Shown here: piece by piece, positions 1 through 5,519 of the stretch | Numbering within the stretch: the first letter of the stretch is position 1 | Layout: each line of letters starts with the position of its first letter | Assembly (NCBI GenBank): GCA_027327845.1 | Contig: DAHVYC010000020.1 | Location: 1 to 8,649, forward strand | DNA: 8,649 nucleotides | Source of the DNA: Candidatus Nomurabacteria bacterium | GTDB taxonomy: Bacteria > Patescibacteriota > Minisyncoccia > Phycocordibacterales > UBA9973 | Direction of reading: 5' to 3' | Made by a program: the position numbers and the translations under genes | The notes under the pieces: model-generated | What the model was told of the DNA's origin: nothing | Seen by the model: only the letters and a program-made list of their open reading frames with translations | Databases searched by the model: none

Positions 1-227
1 TTCCAAATAATATGTGGATATAACGATGATGGGTTTTGTAATGAATAATCGATTGCTGGGTTCCAAGCATAAATACTCCCTATAGAATAAAATCCTAATG
101 GTTTACCTATTAAACTAGTTCCATCAAATAAAGGTCTATGAGTTAATATTATATATAAATTTACCCCTCCCATAAGAAGGATAAATAATAATATTTTTTC
201 TAAACTGGGTTTTAAAAACTTTTTCAT
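1..227 (-). CDS. Unrecognised membrane-anchored protein, 5' part only
   Basis: An open frame runs from an ATG at 225-227 to the window edge with no stop, giving 75 codons; the 3' end lies outside the window. The protein begins MKKFLKPSLEK, followed by a hydrophobic stretch at about residues 11-29 (ILLFILLMGGVNLYIIL), which looks like an N-terminal membrane anchor or uncleaved signal. A polar, aromatic-rich stretch follows (RPLFDG, GFYSIGSIYAW, SLYPHIIW), compatible with a multi-pass protein. I do not recognise the family and assign no function. The start sits one base after the TAA of the gap remnant, so it was probably translationally coupled to the end of an ancestral gap. It is about 27 % GC by my count, clearly lower than its neighbours, with many TTA and ATA codons; this may reflect hydrophobic content or foreign origin. 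No Shine-Dalgarno motif is seen. Confidence 0.6.
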   Translation of the reverse strand, partial: MKKFLKPSLEKILLFILLMGGVNLYIILTHRPLFDGTSLIGKPLGFYSIGSIYAWNPAIDYSLQNPSSLYPHIIW

Positions 228-228
228 G

Positions 229-285
229 TTATTTTATAGTATCCCCTGTTTTTACCACATGTTCTACCAGTGTATAAGTATACCC
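229..285 (-). pseudogene. Remnant of a second gap 3' end (last 18 codons and stop)
   Basis: Read on the minus strand, this stretch encodes GYTYTLVEHVVKTGDTIK and a TAA stop. The intact gap just upstream ends GYTHTLIDHVVKTGQTIK and a TAG. The two tails share 14 of 18 residues and 44 of 57 bases, and the amino-acid changes are mostly conservative (H/Y, I/V, D/E). Nothing further upstream in the remnant matches gap, so the rest of that copy is gone. The divergence, spread over third positions, means this is not a fresh tandem duplication but the tail of a paralogue or of a related lineage's gap. It lies in the same frame as the gap stop and ends one base before the next gene's ATG. It is not expected to make a product. 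Confidence 0.85.
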
Positions 286-364
286 AACACACTTATTACA
301 GATAGTGAAAACCTATTTTATTGTCTGACCAGTTTTTACCACATGATCAATAAGTGTGTGGGTA
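281..364. repeat. Inverted repeat linking the gap 3' end and the remnant junction
   Basis: Positions 281-297 (TACCCAACACACTTATT) are the reverse complement of 349-364 (AATAAGTGTGTGGGTA) except for one extra base, so 16 bases pair across a 51-base spacer. The right arm is gap coding sequence; the left arm spans the join between the gap stop and the remnant. This could be an inverted duplication left when the junction formed by template switching, or a weak stem at the end of the gap message. Confidence 0.6.
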
Positions 365-1335
365 TACCCCATTTCGTTATCATACCAGCCGAGAACTTTT
401 ACCAAATTGCCATCCACTACGCGAGTCATCTCCAGATCGGCTATTGAAGCGTGAGAATTTCCTAAAATATCGGAAGAAACAAGTGGCTCTTTCGTCACCG
501 CAAATATTTTTTCCCAAGCCGGGTCTTTTGAAGCTTTTTCCAATATTTCATTTACTTCTTCTTTAGTTGTTTTCTTTTTAGATATAAAAGTAACATCCAC
601 TATAGATCCAGCCGGTACCGGCACGCGTATAGATATGCCGTCGAAAAGCCCTTTGAGCTCCGGAAAAGCTTCAGTCACAGCTATGGCAGCTCCTGTAGAA
701 GAAGGCACAATATTTTGCGCAGCCGCCCTTCCCTCTCTTAAATCTTTCTTGCTTGGACCATCTACGAGAGCTTGTGAAGCGGTATAGCCGTGAACCGTGT
801 TTAAAATCGCTTTCTCTATACCAAGCGCGCCGTGAAGTATTGAAATGAGAGGCGATGCTGCGTTAGTAGTGCAAGATCCGTTCGAAGTAACATCGCAAGT
901 ACCGAATTTATTTTCATTGATATTCATTAAAATAGTTTCTCCCTTCTCTTCACTTGTACCTTTAGAAGGAGCTGATATGACTACTTTCTTCGCTCCTTGA
1001 GCGATATGAAATTTCGCTTTATCATAAGAAGCAAAAAGTCCTGTTGATTCTACTACCACATCTATATCCAAATCTTTCCAAGGGAGTTTGGTAGTATCTT
1101 TCTCGGAAATGAATTTAATTTTTTTGCCGTCTACAGACAAATCACTCCCGGAAATCTCCACTCCATGATTCCAATTCCTGTAAACCGTATCGTGACGCAA
1201 AAGGTATACAAAGTTCTCTAAAGAACCCAGGTCATTTATCGCTACTATCTCTAATTCAGGTCTTTCCCAAGCTATTTTTAAGAAAGCCCTGCCTATTCTT
1301 CCAAAGCCATTTATGGCAACTTTTATTTTTTTCAT
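313..1335 (-). CDS. gap: Glyceraldehyde-3-phosphate dehydrogenase
   Basis: This cytoplasmic glycolytic enzyme oxidises and phosphorylates glyceraldehyde-3-phosphate to 1,3-bisphosphoglycerate with reduction of NAD(P). The 340-residue product has the usual length. It opens with the Rossmann motif INGFGRIGR (residues 8-16); Asp35 in AINDLG is at the position usually associated with NAD preference. The catalytic segment is SCTTN with Cys155, and the base is His182 in VHGYT, a variant of the common HSYT. RAAAQNIVPSSTGAA (203-217) and the C-terminal WYDNEMGY (317-324) are typical. After CTTN it reads AAS rather than the usual CLA. I chose the ATG at 1333-1335 because an upstream in-frame ATG at 1368 would add eleven non-homologous residues and lies upstream of the promoter -10. 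The gene diverges from dnaE and is followed by a remnant of a second gap tail. Confidence 0.97.
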   Translation of the reverse strand: MKKIKVAINGFGRIGRAFLKIAWERPELEIVAINDLGSLENFVYLLRHDTVYRNWNHGVEISGSDLSVDGKKIKFISEKDTTKLPWKDLDIDVVVESTGLFASYDKAKFHIAQGAKKVVISAPSKGTSEEKGETILMNINENKFGTCDVTSNGSCTTNAASPLISILHGALGIEKAILNTVHGYTASQALVDGPSKKDLREGRAAAQNIVPSSTGAAIAVTEAFPELKGLFDGISIRVPVPAGSIVDVTFISKKKTTKEEVNEILEKASKDPAWEKIFAVTKEPLVSSDILGNSHASIADLEMTRVVDGNLVKVLGWYDNEMGYTHTLIDHVVKTGQTIK

Positions 1336-1344
1336 AGTAAACAC

Positions 1345-1353
1345 ATTATAACA
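1345..1353 (-). promoter_or_regulatory. Extended -10 promoter of gap
   Basis: The minus strand reads TGTTATAAT, a TG-extended perfect -10 hexamer. Nine bases separate it from the gap ATG, so transcription should begin within a few bases of the start codon, giving a leaderless or nearly leaderless message. No good -35 box is seen at the standard spacing; the T-rich arm of the adjacent inverted repeat occupies that region. Confidence 0.75.
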
Positions 1354-1363
1354 TAAAAATACA

Positions 1364-1486
1364 AGCACAAAAAATAAAGAATAATGTTTTTAAGGGGTTT
1401 CGAGCGCGACGGCGCGAGAATTTCAGGATTTTTTAAGCTTCAAAAAATCCGTACCGGCAAAAATATTATTCTTTATTTTTTGTGCT
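1364..1486. repeat. 123-bp inverted-repeat element between the gap and dnaE promoters
   Basis: Positions 1364-1385 (beginning AGCACAAAAAATAAAG) are the exact reverse complement of 1465-1486 (ending CTTTATTTTTTGTGCT), 22 bp without mismatch. Allowing one mismatch, the arms extend to 1364-1391 and 1459-1486 (27 of 28). The 67-base interior has a very GC-rich patch near 1401-1418 (CGAGCGCGACGGCGCGAG) and a second palindrome at 1426-1450. The outer ends abut the -10 regions of both divergent promoters. A 7-base direct repeat AAAATAC flanks the structure (1356-1362 and 1487-1493), which could be a target duplication. Alternatives are a symmetric operator serving both genes or a small non-autonomous mobile element. 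Confidence 0.8.
1426..1450. repeat. Inner palindrome of the intergenic element
   Basis: GGATTTTTT at 1426-1434 pairs with AAAAAATCC at 1442-1450 around a seven-base loop, AAGCTTC. It is nested inside the larger inverted repeat. A T-run lies within the stem rather than after it, so it does not look like a conventional intrinsic terminator, and both neighbouring genes read away from it. Confidence 0.7.
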
Positions 1487-1491
1487 AAAAT
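1483..1491 (+). promoter_or_regulatory. Extended -10 promoter of dnaE and its leader
   Basis: TGCTAAAAT is a TG-extended -10 element. It is followed by ACGAAAG and then the ATG at 1499, which puts the transcription start at or next to that ATG. The 11-mer TGCTAAAATAC is repeated exactly at the lepB promoter. The T of the -10 hexamer is the last base of the 123-bp inverted repeat. Confidence 0.75.
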
Positions 1492-1498
1492 ACGAAAG

Positions 1499-1579
1499 AT
1501 GGAAGAAACCAAACCCAAGTTCATACATCTCCACCCCGAAGCAAGGCATAGCCTGCTACGGGGCAAGTACTCACTCTAA
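1499..1579 (+). pseudogene. Leader ORF: remnant of a second dnaE 5' end carrying a palindrome
   Basis: An ATG at the expected transcription start opens a 26-codon frame ending in TAA at 1577-1579, four bases before the dnaE ATG at 1584 and in a different frame. It starts MEETKPKFIHLH and ends YSL, while intact DnaE starts METKFIHLHTHSHYSLL. The segment between HLH and YSL (four residues in DnaE) is replaced by eleven residues largely encoded by a hairpin. Five of the six codons for KFIHLH use different synonyms in the two copies, so this is not a recent duplication. As it has a promoter, it may be translated as a leader peptide, and dnaE may depend on re-initiation after its stop. Chance similarity, or a repeat whose translation happens to resemble DnaE, cannot be fully excluded. 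Confidence 0.6.
1534..1563. repeat. 30-base imperfect palindrome in the dnaE leader
   Basis: CCCCG (1534-1538) pairs with CGGGG (1559-1563). Inside that, AGC pairs with GCT and AGGC with GCCT around an ATA loop, with one A-A mismatch and one bulged A: twelve base pairs in total. It is much richer in G and C than its surroundings. It interrupts the DnaE-like leader and would fold close to the 5' end of the dnaE message, just ahead of the real start. It resembles a small dispersed palindromic repeat, though only one copy is in this window. Confidence 0.75.
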
Positions 1580-1583
1580 AGTT

Positions 1584-4500
1584 ATGGAAACGAAATTTAT
1601 ACACCTTCATACGCATAGTCATTACTCTCTTTTGGATGGACTTTCAAAATTGAAAGACCTTGTTTCCTTGGCTAAAAAATTCAAAATGCCGGCGATGGCC
1701 ATAACGGATCACGGCAACATGTATGGTGCTATAGAATTTTATAAAATAGCCAAAAGTGAAGGCATCAAACCCGTAATAGGAGTGGAAGCATATATTGCGG
1801 AGAGATCCAGGCTGGATAAAGAATTCGGTATAGATAATAAAAGATATCATCTTACTCTGCTGGCGAAGAACATGGATGGTTATAAAAACTTGATCCGCTT
1901 GGTGACCATCTCAAACATTGAAGGATATTATTACAAGCCGAGAATGGACAAAGAAATACTTCGAAAATACAGCGAGGGCATTATTTGTCTTTCCGGATGC
2001 TTGGGTGGAGAACTTTCCCGGGCAGTAGCAAATAAAGATGACACTAAGGCTGAATTGATAATCAAGGAACACTTGGAAATTTTTGGTAAAGAAAATTACT
2101 TCATAGAAATACAATGCCACCCGCACGTAGAAGGTGATGAATATGTGAGAAAAAGTCTTATAAAACTGGCAAAAAAACACGACGTTCCACTAGTCGCGAC
2201 CCAAGATTCGCATTACCCTTGCACTGACGACCATGAAGCCCATAGTACTCTTCTTCAGATAAATACGCAGGGAGATTCAAAAGAGGGTTCTAAACTCGAA
2301 TTTTCTGACGACGATTTTTCTTTTCTAGATACGGAAAAAGCAAAGAAGATTTTTAAGGAAACTCCTGAGGCTGTAGAAAATACAAAGAAAATAGCCGATA
2401 TGTGCGACTTAAAACTTGAACTAGGAAATTGGGTGTTTCCGGATTTTAAAGTAGAAGACGGAAAAACTCATGACGATAAATTGCGAGAACTCACTTATGC
2501 CGGATTTGAAAGACTCGGACTGGAACAAACTCCCGAATTAATAAAAAGAGTCGAATATGAGCTTGATATCATTTTCAAAAAAGGATATTCTCCCTACTTC
2601 TTGGTTGTGGACGACCTGCTTGATCATGCCAAAGACCACGGAATTCTAACTACAATTAGAGGATCTGTCGCTGGATCTCTGGTAACTTATCTTCTGGGTA
2701 TAACCAATGTAAATCCTATAGATTACAAACTTCCCTTCGAGAGATTTTTAAATCCTTTCCGACCTTCCGCTCCCGATATAGACATGGATTACGCCGACAA
2801 CAGACGGGATGAAATGATAGAGTATGCAAAAGAAAAATATGGGGAAGACAAAGTGGCTCAAATAGGAACTTTCGGTACAATGATGGCTCGAGGTGCGGTG
2901 CGTGACGTAGCCAGAGCTTTGGGTCATCCATACAATATTGGCGACCGCATATCTAAAATGATACCACTCGGTTCTCAAGGTATGCCGATGACCATAGATC
3001 ACGCTATGGAAATAGTGCCGGAACTCAAAGAGGCCTATAAAACAGAAAAGGATACCAAGGAAATAATAGATCTGGCAAAAAAACTTGAAGGTTGCGTGAG
3101 GCATATATCGGTGCATGCAGCCGGAGTGGTCATAGCTCCGAAACCGCTTTATGAATATGTGCCTACACAGCTTGATCCCAAGGGCGGAAAAATCATAACC
3201 CAATATGATATGCACAGCGTGGAAGATGCCGGACTTTTAAAATTCGATTTCTTGGGTATAAGAAACTTGTCCATTCTATCCGACAGTATAAATTTAGTAA
3301 AAAAATTCTATAATATAAATATCGATATAGAAAAAATACCTCTGGATGACAAGAAAACTTTTGCCCTCCTAGCTAAAGGGCAGACAGAAGGACTTTTCCA
3401 ATTAAACGGTGCAGGAATGACAAGATATCTAAAAGAGCTCCGGCCGACGACCATCCATGACATAAACGCGATGGTGGCCCTGTACAGGCCAGGACCTATG
3501 GAATCAATCCCGGAATACATTAAGAGAAAGCACGACAGAAAATTGGTCAAATACCTTGACCCAAGAATGAAAAAATTCTTGACCGAATCTTACGGTTTGA
3601 TTGTCTACCAGGACGATCTTCTATTCTGTGCCATAGAGCTGGCTGGGTACAACTGGGAGGAGGCAGATAAATTCAGGAAAGCCGTCGGAAAAAAAATCCC
3701 AAAAGAAATGGCGGCTCAGAGAGAAAAATTTATGAAAGGAATCGTAGCGAATGGTCAGACGGAAGAATTCGCGGAAAAATTATGGAAACTTTTCGAACCG
3801 TTCCAGGCATACGGGTTCAATAAAGCTCACGCGGCAAGTTACGGCAGGGTCGCTTATCAGACAGCTTACATGAAAGCGAATTATCCCGTGGAATACATGA
3901 CGGCTATCCTAACCGCCGAATCCGGAGATGTTGAAAAAATTTCTGAAATTATAGGCGAATGTGGCAATATGGGAATTCCTGTTCTTCCTCCTAACATAAA
4001 CGAAAGTTTCGGAGGATTCACAGTGGTCGGCCATCAAAATGGGGATAAATCCCCTACTCCGGATAACACTGCAAAAGAAGGAAAGATAAGGTTCGGACTT
4101 TACACCATAAAAAACCTCGGCACGGATATATCAGATGCCATAATAACCGAGAGAAAAGCAAACGGAAAATTTAAATCTATTTCCGATTTCTTAAACAGAA
4201 TAAAACATAAAAATCTAAATAAAAAATCCATGGAGGCACTTATAAAATCGGGAAGCATGGATGAATTTGGAGAAAGGGGGCAATTATTGTCCAATCTGGA
4301 AGATATGTTGGAATACAATAGAGAGACGAACAGACAAAATGAAAACCAAACTTCCCTTTTTGGTGGACTGCCGGAGTCAAAATCTGTTTCTTTTAAATTA
4401 AAGAATTTTCCGAAAGCTACTCCCGCAGAAAAACTAAGCTGGGAAAAGGAATTACTCGGACTTTATATATCCGGCCATCCATTGGACCGTCTGCGAGATA

Positions 4501-4799
4501 AATTGGAAAAAAGGGAAATGAATATCAAAAAAGTGAAAGAAAAATTCGGCAACGGAATGCAAGTAACCATAGCCGGAATAATCGAAAGCTCAAGAGTCAT
4601 AATAACCAAAGGAAACGAACGCATGGCCTTTCTTAAAATTTCCGATTTATCGGATTCCATAGAAGCTGTCGCCTTCCCTTCGATCTTTAAAGGAGCCGTA
4701 GACGTATTTGTCCCGGAGAAATGCGTGGCTTGTTCGGGAAAAGTTTCTCTCCGCAACGGCGAAAAAAGCTTCATCATAGAAGCAGTGAAGGAGATATAG
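1584..4799 (+). CDS. dnaE: DNA polymerase III alpha subunit (replicative polymerase)
   Basis: This is the catalytic subunit of the replicative DNA polymerase, 1071 residues. An N-terminal PHP domain (about 1-210) keeps candidate metal ligands His7, His9, His43 (ITDHGNMYG), Glu68, His89, Cys139 and Asp208/His210, so it may be an active proofreading nuclease. The C-family polymerase core has RGSVAGS from Arg359, the PDIDMD motif with Asp398 and Asp400, HAAGVV at 511-516, and Asp555 in FDFLG as the third catalytic acid. The helix-hairpin-helix region includes RFGLYTIKNLG from 836, and an OB fold begins near 994. The protein ends after the OB fold and lacks the longer tau-binding tail of E. coli DnaE. 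I chose the ATG at 1584 because METKFIHLHTHSHYS is the family N-terminus. No Shine-Dalgarno motif precedes it; the leader ORF stops four bases upstream. The stop is one base from the convergent pth stop. Confidence 0.97.
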   Translation: METKFIHLHTHSHYSLLDGLSKLKDLVSLAKKFKMPAMAITDHGNMYGAIEFYKIAKSEGIKPVIGVEAYIAERSRLDKEFGIDNKRYHLTLLAKNMDGYKNLIRLVTISNIEGYYYKPRMDKEILRKYSEGIICLSGCLGGELSRAVANKDDTKAELIIKEHLEIFGKENYFIEIQCHPHVEGDEYVRKSLIKLAKKHDVPLVATQDSHYPCTDDHEAHSTLLQINTQGDSKEGSKLEFSDDDFSFLDTEKAKKIFKETPEAVENTKKIADMCDLKLELGNWVFPDFKVEDGKTHDDKLRELTYAGFERLGLEQTPELIKRVEYELDIIFKKGYSPYFLVVDDLLDHAKDHGILTTIRGSVAGSLVTYLLGITNVNPIDYKLPFERFLNPFRPSAPDIDMDYADNRRDEMIEYAKEKYGEDKVAQIGTFGTMMARGAVRDVARALGHPYNIGDRISKMIPLGSQGMPMTIDHAMEIVPELKEAYKTEKDTKEIIDLAKKLEGCVRHISVHAAGVVIAPKPLYEYVPTQLDPKGGKIITQYDMHSVEDAGLLKFDFLGIRNLSILSDSINLVKKFYNINIDIEKIPLDDKKTFALLAKGQTEGLFQLNGAGMTRYLKELRPTTIHDINAMVALYRPGPMESIPEYIKRKHDRKLVKYLDPRMKKFLTESYGLIVYQDDLLFCAIELAGYNWEEADKFRKAVGKKIPKEMAAQREKFMKGIVANGQTEEFAEKLWKLFEPFQAYGFNKAHAASYGRVAYQTAYMKANYPVEYMTAILTAESGDVEKISEIIGECGNMGIPVLPPNINESFGGFTVVGHQNGDKSPTPDNTAKEGKIRFGLYTIKNLGTDISDAIITERKANGKFKSISDFLNRIKHKNLNKKSMEALIKSGSMDEFGERGQLLSNLEDMLEYNRETNRQNENQTSLFGGLPESKSVSFKLKNFPKATPAEKLSWEKELLGLYISGHPLDRLRDKLEKREMNIKKVKEKFGNGMQVTIAGIIESSRVIITKGNERMAFLKISDLSDSIEAVAFPSIFKGAVDVFVPEKCVACSGKVSLRNGEKSFIIEAVKEI

Positions 4800-4800
4800 A

Positions 4801-5418
4801 TTAGTTATATAAAGACATCGCTTTCTCCTTACTTTCAGTGAGAATTACTTCCAGCGCTTCGGAAACCTTTTTAGAAAGTTTTTTGAGTTCGGCAAGTTCT
4901 TTTTCTTTATATTTACCTAGCAAAAATTTAAGAACCTCTTTCTCCCCCGCCGGCTTCTTCAATTTTCCTGAAGGTGCAGCTGGCGAGATGCCGACTCGGA
5001 TTCTCACAAATTCTTTTGTTTTCAATTTTTTGATTATAGATTCGAGCCCATTATGCCCACCAGAGCTTTTATCAAAAGAAATTTTCATCTTTCCGATCGG
5101 TAGATCCATATCGTCATATATCACTACAATATCCTTCGCCGTATTTAATTTGTGTTTTTCTTTGATATAGGCGACGGCTATACCGGAATTGTTCATGAAA
5201 GCAGCCGGTTTCAAAAACTCCGTCGGTTTGCCAGCGAATGAATCTTTATAAAAAAGAGCCTTGGCACCGTTGTATTCTTTCCATGGGGTTTTCTTGCCCG
5301 CCTTGACTCCGCCAACGCGAGGCAGGCCTAAAATAAAATCTAGCATTATATACCCCGTATTGTGTCTGGTATTTTCATATTCCTCCCCTGGATTACCTAA
5401 ACCAACGATTAATTTCAT
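4801..5418 (-). CDS. pth: Peptidyl-tRNA hydrolase
   Basis: This enzyme cleaves the ester bond of peptidyl-tRNAs that drop off ribosomes, freeing tRNA for reuse in the cytoplasm. The 205-residue product begins MKLIVGLGNPG and contains NTRHNTGY with catalytic His19, Asn9 in the opening GLGNPG, FMNNSG with Asn76, YDDMDLPIG with Asp102 as the acid that activates the histidine, and SGGHNGL with Asn123, all in the expected order. Residues 148-180 are lysine-rich. The ATG at 5416-5418 is supported by the exact family N-terminus and by an extended -10 element six bases upstream, implying a leaderless message. It converges on dnaE with a single base between stop codons, so the two transcripts must overlap unless they terminate inside the genes. 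Confidence 0.97.
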   Translation of the reverse strand: MKLIVGLGNPGEEYENTRHNTGYIMLDFILGLPRVGGVKAGKKTPWKEYNGAKALFYKDSFAGKPTEFLKPAAFMNNSGIAVAYIKEKHKLNTAKDIVVIYDDMDLPIGKMKISFDKSSGGHNGLESIIKKLKTKEFVRIRVGISPAAPSGKLKKPAGEKEVLKFLLGKYKEKELAELKKLSKKVSEALEVILTESKEKAMSLYN

Positions 5419-5424
5419 CCATAT

Positions 5425-5433
5425 ATAATACCA
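5425..5433 (-). promoter_or_regulatory. Extended -10 promoter of pth
   Basis: The minus strand reads TGGTATTAT, a TG-extended -10 box, then six bases to the pth ATG. This predicts a transcript beginning at the start codon. No clear -35 is seen. Confidence 0.65.
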
Positions 5434-5485
5434 AAAGTAATGCCATCGGTTTTTGTTATATATAATAACAATACATTTTTCATAG

Positions 5486-5513
5486 TTGTGTCAATACTTT
5501 TTTATGCTAAAAT
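5486..5513 (+). promoter_or_regulatory. Promoter of the lepB-hisS-def-fmt operon
   Basis: A TTGTGT -35-like box (5486-5491) lies 16 bases before TAAAAT (5508-5513), which is TG-extended as TGCTAAAAT. Six bases, ACCGAA, then lead to the lepB ATG at 5520, so the message should be leaderless. The core TGCTAAAATAC is identical to the dnaE promoter. Confidence 0.75.
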
Positions 5514-5519
5514 ACCGAA

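Noticed and set aside
226..447. 73-codon plus-strand open frame across the gap remnant
   Set aside because: It is the reverse reading of the gap tail and its remnant, with composition typical of an antisense frame.
1336..1368. Upstream ATG for gap at 1368
   Set aside because: The eleven added residues are encoded across the extended -10 promoter and are not homologous to GAPDH; MKKIKVAINGFGRIG is the natural start.
1482..1583. Upstream GTG start for dnaE at 1482, adding 34 residues
   Set aside because: It lies within the promoter -10 region and the extra residues do not resemble a DnaE N-terminus; METKFIHLHTHSHYS at 1584 does.
2748..3215. 155-codon open frame on the minus strand inside dnaE
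   Set aside because: Antisense to a strongly conserved polymerase core, rich in His, Tyr and Phe as expected of a shadow frame, with no recognisable domain.
5454..5470. Small palindrome TGTTAT-ATATA-ATAACA between the pth and lepB promoters
   Set aside because: A 6-bp stem made almost entirely of A and T in an AT-rich region is expected by chance; it could be an operator but nothing further supports it.
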